The notes under the pieces are model-generated. The model had not been told where the DNA came from and made no database searches. It saw nothing but the letters and a program-made list of their open reading frames with translations. Below are positions 15,075 through 23,527 of a DNA stretch of 41,024 nt, in pieces. The DNA comes from a virus. Positions within the stretch are counted from its first letter, which is position 1. Every line of letters starts with the position of its first letter. The DNA lies in IMG/VR virus record IMGVR_UViG_3300046003_005061, positions 1 to 41,024 of that record; one strand, 5' to 3'. Position numbers and translations under genes: made by a program.

Positions 15075-18000
15075 TCATGCCGGACTAAATCTCATGGCTC
15101 GGCTCATGCTGGAACCGCTGACAATCAAACTCGTGCCGCTCCAGGCCAGCCCGCTCGGTGCGTTCATGTTCGTGGCCGAGTTGCTGGCCCAGGCCGTGCC
15201 CGTGGTCAGATCCACCTGACCGAGTGCCGCGTGTGCCGATCCGATGGCCGTCAGCTCCTCGTAGAAGATGAGCACTCGATCATTCGTCACGTCTGCCACC
15301 GCGATGTAGCCCAGCGCAGACACCGCGATTGCATACGGCAAGTTGCAAGTGCTCGCTGTCGTGCCCGTGGCATTGCTGGTCAGGTTGGCTTGGAATAAAG
15401 CAAACGTGGCACTGGTGCCCGTCGCGGTCGGGATGCCCGCAAAGCGCAGCACCCGGTTGTTTGTGCTGTCCACCACATGCAGATGCCCCAGCTTACTCAC
15501 CACCATCGCACGCGGGTTGTTCATCGTCGCGCCGGTCAGGCCGCTGCTGCTGTTCGTCGTGTTCGTTTGGCCGAGCACAAGCGACCCCGCCGTGTCCGTC
15601 GCGGTTGGCACTGAGTTCCAGACGATGACGCGATGATGCCCCGTGTCTGCTACGAACAACTTGCTACCGAAAATGTAAACACTGTTAGGCTGGCTCATGC
15701 CCTTCGTCGCATTCGCAGCCGCACTGCGCGTGCTGCCGCTGGTGAAGTCTGCCTGACCCAGCACCAGGCTGGCTGCCTGACCGCTCGCCGTGGGGTTCGT
15801 GTATCTCAAGACCCGATGATTCCCCGTGTCTGCCACCCAGAGATTCGCCCCATGCCAGCACAGTCCTTGCGGCGTGTTGAGTCCTGCCGCAGTCGTCGCA
15901 CTTGCTGTGGCCGTGAAGTTCGCCTGACCCAGCACCAAATCCGCTGCCGTGCCGCTGGTCGTTGGCACCGTGTTCCAGATCAAAATGCGGTTGTCCGTGC
16001 TGCATGACATCGCCAGCTTGCCCGTCGCACTCACCGCCACGGCATACGCTGCCGGTGTCACCGAGTTGCTGGCTGTTGCTGCCATCGCCGTCGCACTCGC
16101 CTGACCGATGATCACACCCGCCGATTGCGCCGTGAGCAGCGGAGTCGCAGGCACACCCACACCCGTGAGCGACACGTTGTAAGTCGTCGCATTGCTGGTG
16201 ATTCCTAACGTCGCCGTGCGTGGTCCGTAGCCGCTCGGGTTAAAGATCAAATCAAAGTCATCCGTCACAATCGTTGGCACCGTTGAGGCCAGCGTTGCTA
16301 CCAGTCCGCTGGCTGTCCAGTCGCCCGAGTTCGTGCCACTGAATCCTGCCGCGATGGTTGTTTGCGAGGTGCCTCCGATGTTGCGGATCTTGCTAGCTTT
16401 GGTGACGGTGCCACTGGTGACAAGTTGATTACCAAAATCCAGCGCTGTGATGACCGTGCCCACGGGTTGCTCGATCTGGCACTGCGGAGCCGCGACAGTC
16501 AAACCCGTGGCCGTGAGACTCAGCGTGAAACTTGGCGTCACCGCATCACTGCTGGTGATTGTGAGTGTGGCCGTCCGAGCACCCGAGGCCAGCGGATACC
16601 AGCGCACGACCATCGTTGTCGTTTCGGCTGCCGCCAGGGAAGTCGCACCGAGCGTAATGGTGAAATCGGCTGCGTTGGTGCCGGTCAGCGCGGTGGAAAT
16701 ACCATTCAGCACACCCACGCCCGAGTTCGTTAAAACAAAAGTGTAGTCCCGCTGATCCGTCGCAAGAACCAGCCGCCCAAACTCAAAACTGCTGCCACTG
16801 GCCTGCGTGCCCGTCCACGGATTCGTCACAGCCAGCGTGCCCGTGGCCGTGGCTTCGGCTGAAAGGTAGAGCACATAGCTGCTCTCGTTCGCGTCGTTGT
16901 TCGTGATCGTCAGCACCGCCGCGCTGCCACCATCAGTGTTCGGCGTGAACCGCACCACCATCGTCGTGCTGCCCGCACTTGCCACCGGCGTAGTCGGTGC
17001 TGTCAGCACACTCCACGCACCATCCGCGCTTGTGATGCCTGCGCTCAGCGTCAGGTTTCCCGTGCCGCTGTTCTCGATGGTGAGCGTGTAGTCGGTGGAG
17101 ACGCCGCCATTGGTGAGGCCGCTGAAATTGAGCGCGCTGCCGCTGGCGTAGCTGCTCGCACTGTAAACCACATTGATTTCAGGACTCTGCCCCGTGGCGG
17201 TCAGGTTCACCACATAGCTTGGGTTGCTCGGCGCATTGCTCGTCACTGTCAGGATCGCCGTGCGTGCGTTGATCGCTGTCGGGTTGCACGTCACCACAAA
17301 TTCCTCGTAGTCTTGAAGGGCCACGCTGGTCGGTAGCGTGCCCAGCACCCAGTCGCCGCTATTCGTGCCACTCAGCGCCACGCTGATGCCGTCCAGCGTG
17401 CGCAGTCCGTCATTGGTGATTCGGATCGTCTTCGTGTTTGTCGTCGTGCCCACCGTGGCATTGTCGAAAGCCAGCGTGCCATTATCCGCCAGTGCCCCGC
17501 TGCTGGTCAGAGTGATCTCCGCCTGCGGCAGCCCCTGCACGCGCTCATAGTTACTCGTCAGCGCCCCGCGCCGGATGCGCGCATAATACGGCGTGCCGCG
17601 CACCATGCCGGTGATCGTGGCTTGCTTCGGTGTGCCCAGCGCTGCCGGAGTCACCACCGCGCCATTGAATCCGCTCAGGAACCCATAGCCGAAATCAGGG
17701 TCAATGCTCACGTCCAGGTAGGTCGCCGTCACACTGCCCGTGGTTTCACCCGTCCACTCCACCAGGGCGGTGGTCGAGGTCACACTGACAATCGAAAGCT
17801 CGATGTCTCCGGCGATGCCGTCAGCATTTGGCGCATCGATGTAAAACTCCTGTGTCAGGTAGCCACCGCCAGGGTAGCGGCTCAGTTGCACGTCACCCAG
17901 AATCGTCTGCGGCCATAGGCGCGGGCTGGTCTTCTCGTAGCGGCCAATGGTTTGCGAGTCTTGCAGGATTATCTCTCCATGCAGACACGGCGGGATAGAG

Positions 18001-19109
18001 ATGCGGCCCAGCTCCACGCCCTGAAAGTTGATGCTTTGCGGCAGCAGTTTATCGGCTGAGCGCAGCAGGGGAGACGACACCTTCCAGTTAGTCGTGTCAC
18101 TCGGTGGTGCGGTTGATCCGGTATGGTTCGTCAGGCTGATGTAGGTTTCGTCAGCGTAAGTCCTGAACGTGCCGACAGTGAATGTGCCAGCCGCCCAGGC
18201 CGGTCCCCAATACCAGCCCGCATCACCCGCGCGGATCGGTTTCTTCTTCGTCCAGCGCCGTGTCTCGGTGCATTGACACTTGCCCTGGTAGCCATTGCTC
18301 AGGTAGATCGGGATCACGTTGTAGCCCACTACCGCACTGAAGGCATCTCCGGCTAACACGGCGTTGACTTTGATTTCAAGCAGCACCGGATCCCATGACC
18401 AGTTCATCTCCTTGTCCAGACTGTCTTCATACACTCCCGAGCCACCCGCCAGCGCAGGCATCCCGGCCAGGGCGCGTGTCGTCTGCCAGGCAAACTTGGT
18501 GTTGATCGGTTGGATCTCTGTCGTGCTGCCGCTGGCATCCACCGCCGCCGCCGCTGTGCTGGCAGGCACCAGCGTCCGCGTGCTCGTGCGCGTGTCACCC
18601 ATCTCCGGGTCAACACTGCGCGTGATCAGTCCCGTGGTCAGGTGCCGCCACACGCGCTGCACCCGCACAAACAAACCGTCCTCGATCTCTTCCCCGCGCT
18701 TCTCTGACTCCTCGATGAAGGTCCATGTATAAATACCAAACGCAGGCGGCAGCTCCGTCACCGGGGCCGATTGCGCAGGCGTCCAGGCCGAGCGCAGAAA
18801 CACAAAGTCCTGCCGAATCGTCGGGAACTCTTCACTCAGCACGTTGGCAAATTCATACGCATACGCATTCTGCGCAGCCCGCGTCTTGAGGTAGAACACA
18901 TACTGCCAGCCCTCTTCATCCGCCGCCTGAAACGCACACACCAAAAAGTCAGGATAGACCGACACCACCTTATGCGCCGTGCCGATTGCCAGCCGCGCCG
19001 CCTCGTCATCGCGAATCTTCTCACGCACGAGGAAATCTTTCCCCGGCGTTAAGTAGCGCCGTGTAAATCGTGGGTCATCTCCTGCTTGGTTCCGTGTCAT
19101 AAGTAGCAT
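15075..19109 (-). CDS. Large modular tail/adhesion protein with FN3, HYDIN-like and NHL-like domains (1344 aa)
   Basis: The N-terminal about 300 residues look like a virion-attachment module, with a carbohydrate-binding-like stretch (WGPAWAAGTFTVGTFRTYAD, about 303-325). Residues about 430-525 resemble a fibronectin type III domain. About 530-985 hold four to five repeats of the ASPM/SPD-2/Hydin (choice-of-anchor D) type, with motifs like TLTVTSNAPSNPSYVVNLTATG and ALSGTNSGDW. From about 993 to the end there are five or so NHL-like beta-propeller repeats, each with a D.NHRVLR or NRVLRF core and LVLGQ. It is likely a receptor-binding or tail-fibre-type protein. No enzyme motif is seen. The ATG at 19109 has an upstream AGAAGG. 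Confidence 0.8.
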   Translation of the reverse strand: MLLMTRNQAGDDPRFTRRYLTPGKDFLVREKIRDDEAARLAIGTAHKVVSVYPDFLVCAFQAADEEGWQYVFYLKTRAAQNAYAYEFANVLSEEFPTIRQDFVFLRSAWTPAQSAPVTELPPAFGIYTWTFIEESEKRGEEIEDGLFVRVQRVWRHLTTGLITRSVDPEMGDTRTSTRTLVPASTAAAAVDASGSTTEIQPINTKFAWQTTRALAGMPALAGGSGVYEDSLDKEMNWSWDPVLLEIKVNAVLAGDAFSAVVGYNVIPIYLSNGYQGKCQCTETRRWTKKKPIRAGDAGWYWGPAWAAGTFTVGTFRTYADETYISLTNHTGSTAPPSDTTNWKVSSPLLRSADKLLPQSINFQGVELGRISIPPCLHGEIILQDSQTIGRYEKTSPRLWPQTILGDVQLSRYPGGGYLTQEFYIDAPNADGIAGDIELSIVSVTSTTALVEWTGETTGSVTATYLDVSIDPDFGYGFLSGFNGAVVTPAALGTPKQATITGMVRGTPYYARIRRGALTSNYERVQGLPQAEITLTSSGALADNGTLAFDNATVGTTTNTKTIRITNDGLRTLDGISVALSGTNSGDWVLGTLPTSVALQDYEEFVVTCNPTAINARTAILTVTSNAPSNPSYVVNLTATGQSPEINVVYSASSYASGSALNFSGLTNGGVSTDYTLTIENSGTGNLTLSAGITSADGAWSVLTAPTTPVASAGSTTMVVRFTPNTDGGSAAVLTITNNDANESSYVLYLSAEATATGTLAVTNPWTGTQASGSSFEFGRLVLATDQRDYTFVLTNSGVGVLNGISTALTGTNAADFTITLGATSLAAAETTTMVVRWYPLASGARTATLTITSSDAVTPSFTLSLTATGLTVAAPQCQIEQPVGTVITALDFGNQLVTSGTVTKASKIRNIGGTSQTTIAAGFSGTNSGDWTASGLVATLASTVPTIVTDDFDLIFNPSGYGPRTATLGITSNATTYNVSLTGVGVPATPLLTAQSAGVIIGQASATAMAATASNSVTPAAYAVAVSATGKLAMSCSTDNRILIWNTVPTTSGTAADLVLGQANFTATASATTAAGLNTPQGLCWHGANLWVADTGNHRVLRYTNPTASGQAASLVLGQADFTSGSTRSAAANATKGMSQPNSVYIFGSKLFVADTGHHRVIVWNSVPTATDTAGSLVLGQTNTTNSSSGLTGATMNNPRAMVVSKLGHLHVVDSTNNRVLRFAGIPTATGTSATFALFQANLTSNATGTTASTCNLPYAIAVSALGYIAVADVTNDRVLIFYEELTAIGSAHAALGQVDLTTGTAWASNSATNMNAPSGLAWSGTSLIVSGSSMSRAMRFSPA

Positions 19110-19141
19110 AGGCCTTCTAGCCTGTGTTCAAAAGTAAAAGT

Positions 19142-19702
19142 CTATTGAGTTGCTTGAAAATGCATGGCGTCGCGGTTCCAAAAAGCCCCGGCAGCCAGCC
19201 AGCCTTCCCGTGAAAATTCCTCCATCACCGCCAGCGGCATCGAGCTGGCCACCGGCCATGCGCTCTTGTTGCCATTGCTGCCCGGCATGAAGTCCACCGC
19301 AGCCGCCCGCGCGTGCAGGCTTGGCAGAGATCCACCGCGCATCGATCGGTTGGCGTAGCATCCGGCATAGTCCGCCAGCACCTCTGGGTGCATCAGGCTC
19401 ACACGTCTCATCACCCGCAGCAGAGATGCTGCCACAAGCTCGTGGCAGGTGATCCGCGCCACCGCCGCCCCTTGATAGGCCAGGCCCAGCGTCTCCACAC
19501 TGATCTGCGTGTGCCGTGATTCATCACCCGCCGCCCCGTAAAAGGCGGTGAGCGCTTTCTGATCCGACTTCGGCCACGGATTCGTCAGCGGCATGAGCTT
19601 GCGCAGATGCTTCTGACAGGCCGCGATTGATTTCGGCCCCCAGAATCCATCCGCCGCCACCCCGATGCTGGTTTGCAGGGTTTGAATTTGTTTGCTCGTC
19701 AT
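19142..19702 (-). CDS. Endolysin: peptidoglycan-binding plus M15-type peptidase (186 aa)
   Basis: The N-terminal residues 1-40 fit a PG_binding_1 helical domain (QIQTLQTSIGVAADGFWGPKS). The C-terminal part fits peptidase M15 (D-Ala-D-Ala carboxypeptidase/endopeptidase type), with likely zinc ligands His130 and Asp137 (SLHARAAAVDF) and His181 in DAMHFQ. It would cut peptidoglycan peptide crosslinks at lysis. There is no signal peptide, so a holin is expected to release it. The start overlaps the stop of the small membrane gene 19699-19830 as ATGA. Length is typical for phage M15 endolysins. Confidence 0.85.
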   Translation of the reverse strand: MTSKQIQTLQTSIGVAADGFWGPKSIAACQKHLRKLMPLTNPWPKSDQKALTAFYGAAGDESRHTQISVETLGLAYQGAAVARITCHELVAASLLRVMRRVSLMHPEVLADYAGCYANRSMRGGSLPSLHARAAAVDFMPGSNGNKSAWPVASSMPLAVMEEFSREGWLAAGAFWNRDAMHFQATQ

Positions 19703-19830
19703 AAATCTTGTGCCTCCGATTCTTCGATCTCCGCCGCCCGATCACACATCCAGAACAGCGCGATCAACGCCATTGACCCCACCGAAATGAAGCCAAACAT
19801 CAGCCCGAGAACGACGGTGATCACCGTCAT
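19699..19830 (-). CDS. Small holin-like membrane protein (43 aa)
   Basis: This short frame overlaps both neighbours: its ATG overlaps the stop of the lipoprotein gene and its stop overlaps the endolysin ATG, both as ATGA. The product is one long hydrophobic segment (MTVITVVLGLMFGFISVGSM, continuing to LIALFWM, residues 2-28) and a short acidic tail (EIEESEAQDL). Position directly before the endolysin and topology suggest a holin, pinholin or antiholin, though no family is recognised. Confidence 0.7.
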   Translation of the reverse strand: MTVITVVLGLMFGFISVGSMALIALFWMCDRAAEIEESEAQDL

Positions 19831-20060
19831 GGCCGCAGTGCCCTTTCCACCTGTTCCATGTAGGATCCGTGAGAATGCAGCAGCGTCTCCACCGGCACCA
19901 CCACCACCCCATCCGCCGTCACGATCTCAGTCCCCGCGTGAATCTTCAGCACCGGCGGCATCGAGTATAGCCGCACGATCTCTGCCGTTGTCGGCGAGCG
20001 CGTTTTGCAACTCACCGAGAAGGCGAGCATCCCCAGCATCAGCAGCAGCAAAAATTTCAT
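19827..20060 (-). CDS. Outer-membrane lipoprotein, Rz1/o-spanin-like (77 aa)
   Basis: The start at 20060 gives a signal peptide (MKFLLLLMLGMLAF) and a lipobox-type SVSC site, so a lipidated Cys near residue 18 is likely. The mature part is short and polar. Its first 134 bases lie inside the preceding gene (19927-20172) in another frame, the arrangement of Rz1 within Rz. An in-frame ATG at 20093 is possible but would put 11 residues ahead of the signal peptide. It would act at the final lysis step by joining inner and outer membranes. Confidence 0.65.
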   Translation of the reverse strand: MKFLLLLMLGMLAFSVSCKTRSPTTAEIVRLYSMPPVLKIHAGTEIVTADGVVVVPVETLLHSHGSYMEQVERALRP

Positions 20061-20172
20061 GGCGTAGGCTTCGGGCTTCAGTTCGGAGTTCACGGCGTTC
20101 GCGGATCGCGGCTGTCTTGCACCACTCGGTAAAGGCCACCAGCGCAGCCCCGATGACGTTCAGCGGGTTCAT
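19927..20172 (-). CDS. Inner-membrane spanin-like protein (81 aa)
   Basis: A weakly hydrophobic N-terminus (PLNVIGAALVAFTEW, residues 3-17) precedes a charged, predicted helical region (IRERRELRTEARSLRHEIFA) and a polar C-terminus. The layout fits a short i-spanin (Rz-like) with the o-spanin-like lipoprotein gene overlapping it out of frame. The hydrophobic segment is short for a membrane anchor, so the call is tentative. The gene begins just one base after the stop of the holin-like gene 20174-20368. Confidence 0.55.
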   Translation of the reverse strand: MNPLNVIGAALVAFTEWCKTAAIRERRELRTEARSLRHEIFAAADAGDARLLGELQNALADNGRDRAAILDAAGAEDSRGD

Positions 20173-20173
20173 T

Positions 20174-20368
20174 TTACAAACCCAGCTCTTTCGAGGTCAC
20201 GTTTGAGTCACGCGCAAACAGCACCGCGATTGCTGGCATCGCCGCTGCAAACGTCACGCTCCAGTCTGGATTCGTGGCAGGGTTGCCATCAAATAACATG
20301 CTGATGACATTAGCTGCGATGATGACCAGGCCACCCGTTCCGAATAGTGAAGTTCTCCAGTTTTTCAT
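20174..20368 (-). CDS. Phage holin-like membrane protein (64 aa)
   Basis: Residues about 9-26 (FGTGGLVIIAANVISMLF) and about 37-52 (SVTFAAAMPAIAVLFA) are hydrophobic, separated by DGNPATNPDW, and the C-terminus is polar (RDSNVTSKELGL). This layout is familiar from small phage proteins annotated as holin or hypothetical membrane protein in lysis regions. It starts after an SD-less CAA-rich leader (AACCAATAACAACAAACTC). It is likely a holin; the order holin, spanins, small TM protein, endolysin forms a lysis cassette. Confidence 0.7.
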   Translation of the reverse strand: MKNWRTSLFGTGGLVIIAANVISMLFDGNPATNPDWSVTFAAAMPAIAVLFARDSNVTSKELGL

Positions 20369-20396
20369 AGTCGTGTTTTGAGTTTGTTGTTATTGG

Positions 20397-20573
20397 TTAC
20401 TTGCGAAGGTTTTTGACGATCAAAATCACACCCGAAATACAGCCGAGCACGCCAGCCAGAACACCGACCGAGAGTGATGCCAACTTGAGCGTAAGCTCCA
20501 TATCAGCGTGCGTTGCGAGCGAGCTGATGAGAGCTACGGTAGATCCGACGAATGGTGTGATGTGGTCGTTCAT
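20397..20573 (-). CDS. Small two-helix membrane protein (58 aa)
   Basis: The start at 20573 overlaps the upstream stop as ATGA (MNDHITPFVGST). Residues 4-20 are moderately hydrophobic, and residues about 31-53 (LASLSVGVLAGVLGCISGVI) form a strong TM segment, ending KNLRK. A longer in-frame extension exists but runs through the upstream gene. It may be a second holin or antiholin since it lies immediately ahead of the holin-like gene. Confidence 0.6.
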   Translation of the reverse strand: MNDHITPFVGSTVALISSLATHADMELTLKLASLSVGVLAGVLGCISGVILIVKNLRK

Positions 20574-21010
20574 GGGAAGTGAGAAAGGATCGCGGTCTTG
20601 GTGGCTTCGAGGTCGGCGGGCACATCGACGGCCTCGATGATTGCGCGTGCGACGTCGAATCGGCCTCGATCCATCGCGGCTTCGGCGGTCATGCGTGAGG
20701 CGTAAAATGATGCCTGCACGGACAGCGGCAAAGCATCGAAGGATGCAGCCATTGCAGCGCGTCGATCTCTGGCGATCTCCCACTCAGTCAGCACGCGAGC
20801 GGTGATCTGCCAGTCACGAGTGACAGTGCCTGCCGTGAGGTCGATGACTTCCGTTGAGTTAATGATTTGGGTGGCGGTGTTGATCTCTGGCTGCGCCTCC
20901 TGAATCAAGTCAAGAACTTGATAGTCGGCATCAAGTCCGAGAACAGGTAGATCATCAGCACGAGGATACGGGACTAGTGTGGCAGTTGGAGTGTAGTAAA
21001 GTAGTTTCAT
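20570..21010 (-). CDS. Tail-associated hypothetical protein (146 aa)
   Basis: It overlaps both neighbours (TAATG with the LamG gene, ATGA with the small TM gene). The N-terminus is beta-like (MKLLYYTPTATLVPYPRADD); the C-terminal two thirds are helical (ARDRRAAMAASFDALPLSVQ, then ASFYASRMTAEAAMDRGRFD). It resembles small tail-fibre assembly or chaperone-like proteins found next to tail adhesins, but no family is assigned. Confidence 0.6.
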   Translation of the reverse strand: MKLLYYTPTATLVPYPRADDLPVLGLDADYQVLDLIQEAQPEINTATQIINSTEVIDLTAGTVTRDWQITARVLTEWEIARDRRAAMAASFDALPLSVQASFYASRMTAEAAMDRGRFDVARAIIEAVDVPADLEATKTAILSHFP

Positions 21011-21684
21011 TAGCTGTTAGGGAATGCGGCTGTTGGTGCTGTAAATGATGCGGTGTAGCGTGCCACACCCTTTGTTAACCTTACATCGTCCATATTACCC
21101 GTGATGTAACCGAGGCTTGAGGAGTAGCCGACATGCACGTTCCCTCCGCCAGCGTTAAACGATGCGGACGAAGTGGCAGTTTCTTTGAGGTCCCCATTGA
21201 TAAAGTGCCGCATAGTGCTGCCGCTGCGGGAACAGGCCACATGAGTCCAGGCGTTGAGGTAAGGGGTGAACGACGTTACGTTTAAAAAAGGATTTGTGCT
21301 ACCATTGCCGACGATGATGGAGTTGCTGTTGACTCCGTAATAGAGTGAACCTAAACCGCTTCCAAAGAAGCCACTGTTAGCTCCAGATGTCAGGTAAACC
21401 CACGCTTCCCAGCAGAAGTCACCCGTGTAATCGAAGGCTGTATTTCCCGTGACTAACAAGTAATCTCCCGTTCCATCCAGCGAGCAACTACCTGTGCCAA
21501 ATTTAGGACTGGTCGTTGAGATTTTAGCATCAGCCTGAGCCGTTACCGTTTTCGGCGTGCCAGAGTTGTCGGTGAAAGTTGTGCTGCCGTTTGTGCCGTC
21601 GCAGTGCAACAGTAGCCCGACGCTTGAATAATCGGGGTCACTTCCTCCGCCAGCAGCAGCAAAACGATAAGGGTTGATGATCAT
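21010..21684 (-). CDS. LamG/concanavalin-like jellyroll protein (224 aa)
   Basis: Residues about 20-220 show the LamG-like lectin/glucanase fold pattern: LLLHCDGTNGSTTFTDNSG, then FGTGSCSLDGTGDYLLVTG, FCWEAWVYL, NAWTHVACSRSGSTMRHFIN and a closing MDDVRLTKGVARYTASFTAP. These domains bind carbohydrate or act as exposed decoration. It is part of a run of adhesin-like genes between capsid and lysis genes and overlaps neighbours on both sides. Base composition is less GC-rich than the genome average. A tail or capsid adhesin is inferred. Confidence 0.8.
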   Translation of the reverse strand: MIINPYRFAAAGGGSDPDYSSVGLLLHCDGTNGSTTFTDNSGTPKTVTAQADAKISTTSPKFGTGSCSLDGTGDYLLVTGNTAFDYTGDFCWEAWVYLTSGANSGFFGSGLGSLYYGVNSNSIIVGNGSTNPFLNVTSFTPYLNAWTHVACSRSGSTMRHFINGDLKETATSSASFNAGGGNVHVGYSSSLGYITGNMDDVRLTKGVARYTASFTAPTAAFPNS

Positions 21685-22433
21685 GCGCGTGTTCCGATGA
21701 GAGCTAGTTTCACGCCTGCTCCAGCGATGGTTGAGCCAATCTGATCAAAGTCGATTGTGATCTCCGCATCGTCAGCAAGGGCGCTGTCTGAGATGACGTA
21801 GGCGGTGGCAGCGGTGGTGCTCGTCTTCTCGCTTGCGTCGATCATTATTTTTGTGCTCAGGACGGTGGTGCCGCCCTCATTGATGTCGATGAGGATCGTG
21901 CTGCCAGTGGGCGCAGTCGTAACACTGGCGCGAACGGCGGTCAGAGTCATCGCATACGGCATTCGGAAGGTCGCCTTGGCAGTGCCTGCCGTGATCGCTG
22001 TCGTCTCGTCGGAGCAAGCAAGCTGAATTTCAACAGGCATCCCAACAAACGATCCGCCTGCTCGATAAAGTAGATTCCCTTCCACCGTGAGGTTACCCGC
22101 CGATGATCTTGCCAGTGTGGTGTCGCTCGCGTGTCCGATTTCCAAACTGCCCACACCGAGCGCGGTCGAGGTGGATGCTGTGATGCCGGAGACTGGCAAC
22201 GCTGTGCAGTTGGTCAGCGTGCCACTGGATGGTGTGCCAAGGGCTCCTCCGCTTATTACATAAAGCGTGTCATTGTAAGTCTTCAGCGTAGCTTTAATAC
22301 TGCTCCAGAGAGACTTTTTGTTAGTGCCAGTCGCTGCTGCTGAAGTGTCGGAAATGTCCACCACCTCCATGAGGTCACCATCAGCAAGATTTCCTGATGT
22401 GAGTTCTGTAAGTTCTGAGATTTTGCCAGCCAT
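21681..22433 (-). CDS. Tail fibre-like protein (250 aa)
   Basis: The N-terminal MAGKISELTELTSGNLADGD is a common opening of phage tail-fibre or appendage proteins. It is followed by a Gly/Ser/Thr-rich beta-helical-looking part with LGTPSSGTLTNCTALP-type repeats, and a C-terminal jellyroll-like domain (TFRMPYAMTLTAVRASVTTA onward, ending VKLALIGTRA). It overlaps the LamG gene by ATGA. A GAAGGAT sequence lies before the ATG, one of the few Shine-Dalgarno-like sites here. Confidence 0.7.
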   Translation of the reverse strand: MAGKISELTELTSGNLADGDLMEVVDISDTSAAATGTNKKSLWSSIKATLKTYNDTLYVISGGALGTPSSGTLTNCTALPVSGITASTSTALGVGSLEIGHASDTTLARSSAGNLTVEGNLLYRAGGSFVGMPVEIQLACSDETTAITAGTAKATFRMPYAMTLTAVRASVTTAPTGSTILIDINEGGTTVLSTKIMIDASEKTSTTAATAYVISDSALADDAEITIDFDQIGSTIAGAGVKLALIGTRA

Positions 22434-22437
22434 AATG

Positions 22438-23196
22438 TTATCCTTCTAAAATTCTATTTTCATTGTTCTCGAGTGTCCTTGAAACACTATCTTCCGTGGA
22501 TCTATTTGTTCCCGTTGAGAGCAGTGGCGTGCATTGCAGATGATTGCTTTCTTCGGAGTAAAAAGCCGATCCATTATTTGCGATGACATACCACCAATTA
22601 CCAACACCGAATGCTGATGATAACGATACGTCTAAGAACGTGTTAGCAATTCCTGACTGCCACAAGGTATAACCAGAGTCGGTGGTTGATTTGTAAACAT
22701 CGTAAGTAGCAGCCCCAGTAACAGCAGACCAAGTGAGTGTGAAGTCATCAAAGGCAAACTGTGGATTGGACGTATTGTCAGGACCAAGTAATTCAGGTCC
22801 GTTAGGCTTTCCAGGCAAAACTATTGCAACAGTGTTGCTGGTTGGACCCACACCATAATCATTATTTGGAATTACCCGATAACTATATGTTTCACCTGCT
22901 GCTAGTGATCTGGAGTCACTATACGTTAAACTTGTCGTTGTGGTTATTGAGCTGTATCCCGCACCGTCAATATCCAATTCAATGTCATAATAAAAGCCTG
23001 GACTACTGGTCTTGTTGCTAGCTGACCAAGAAAGTGAAGAAGTATTACCTCCAAACGCAGCAGTTACTGCCAATACTGGAGCAATCGTTGGAGGTGTGGC
23101 TGTCGGTTCTTCCTCGCCCCCCATCCCCGTGCCATAGCCATGCACGCGGCGTGCCGCGAACGGGTTGACGGTCTGGGTCGGGCTGGAAAGCATCAT
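22438..23196 (-). CDS. Protein with two fibronectin type III-like domains (252 aa)
   Basis: Residues about 40-128 and about 135-220 look like two FN3 domains: VTAAFGGNTSSLSWSASNKT, then GETYSYRVIPNNDYGVGPTS; and FDDFTLTWSAVTGAATYDVY, then WYVIANNGSAFYSEESN. It lies in the tail-adhesin run. Its coding region is visibly more AT-rich than its neighbours (for example 22500-23050), suggesting recent acquisition. The N-terminus carries VNPFAARRVHGYGTGMGG, similar in style to the LamG protein start (MIINPYRFAAAGGG). Likely an exposed virion adhesion protein. Confidence 0.75.
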   Translation of the reverse strand: MMLSSPTQTVNPFAARRVHGYGTGMGGEEEPTATPPTIAPVLAVTAAFGGNTSSLSWSASNKTSSPGFYYDIELDIDGAGYSSITTTTSLTYSDSRSLAAGETYSYRVIPNNDYGVGPTSNTVAIVLPGKPNGPELLGPDNTSNPQFAFDDFTLTWSAVTGAATYDVYKSTTDSGYTLWQSGIANTFLDVSLSSAFGVGNWWYVIANNGSAFYSEESNHLQCTPLLSTGTNRSTEDSVSRTLENNENRILEG

Positions 23197-23202
23197 AGAA
23201 GA

Positions 23203-23520
23203 TTAACCAATGGCGCGTTTCCAAGCGATATACCGCGCGGTGCCAGACATGGCCGCGACACTCACTGCACCGACGTAATCGGTGATGTAGTTAAACCCGC
23301 CTTTGCCATCGTCCGCAGCGCTGCCTGCTTGCAGGATCAGGCTCAGACTCGTGGTGCTGGCACCGGCTCCCAGCTTCACGGCCAGAGCTGCGTCATCCAG
23401 ATTCTGAATGAAGCCGACTTCACCCGGGGCCAGCGTGAAGACGGTGGCATTACTGGTGGCGATGGTGGCAGTGCTTGGCGTGGTGCCAGACTGAAGATTA
23501 ACAACGCGGGATGATTCCAT
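23203..23520 (-). CDS. Small virion protein (105 aa)
   Basis: The start at 23520 (MESSRVVNLQSGTTP) lies seven bases after the upstream stop; an in-frame ATG at 23580 would overlap the upstream gene by more than 50 bases. The product is a compact beta-rich protein (FTLAPGEVGFIQNLDDAALA, then LSLILQAGSAADDGKGG), resembling a small head-decoration or tail protein. No family recognised. Confidence 0.6.
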   Translation of the reverse strand: MESSRVVNLQSGTTPSTATIATSNATVFTLAPGEVGFIQNLDDAALAVKLGAGASTTSLSLILQAGSAADDGKGGFNYITDYVGAVSVAAMSGTARYIAWKRAIG

Positions 23521-23527
23521 AAGGGTA

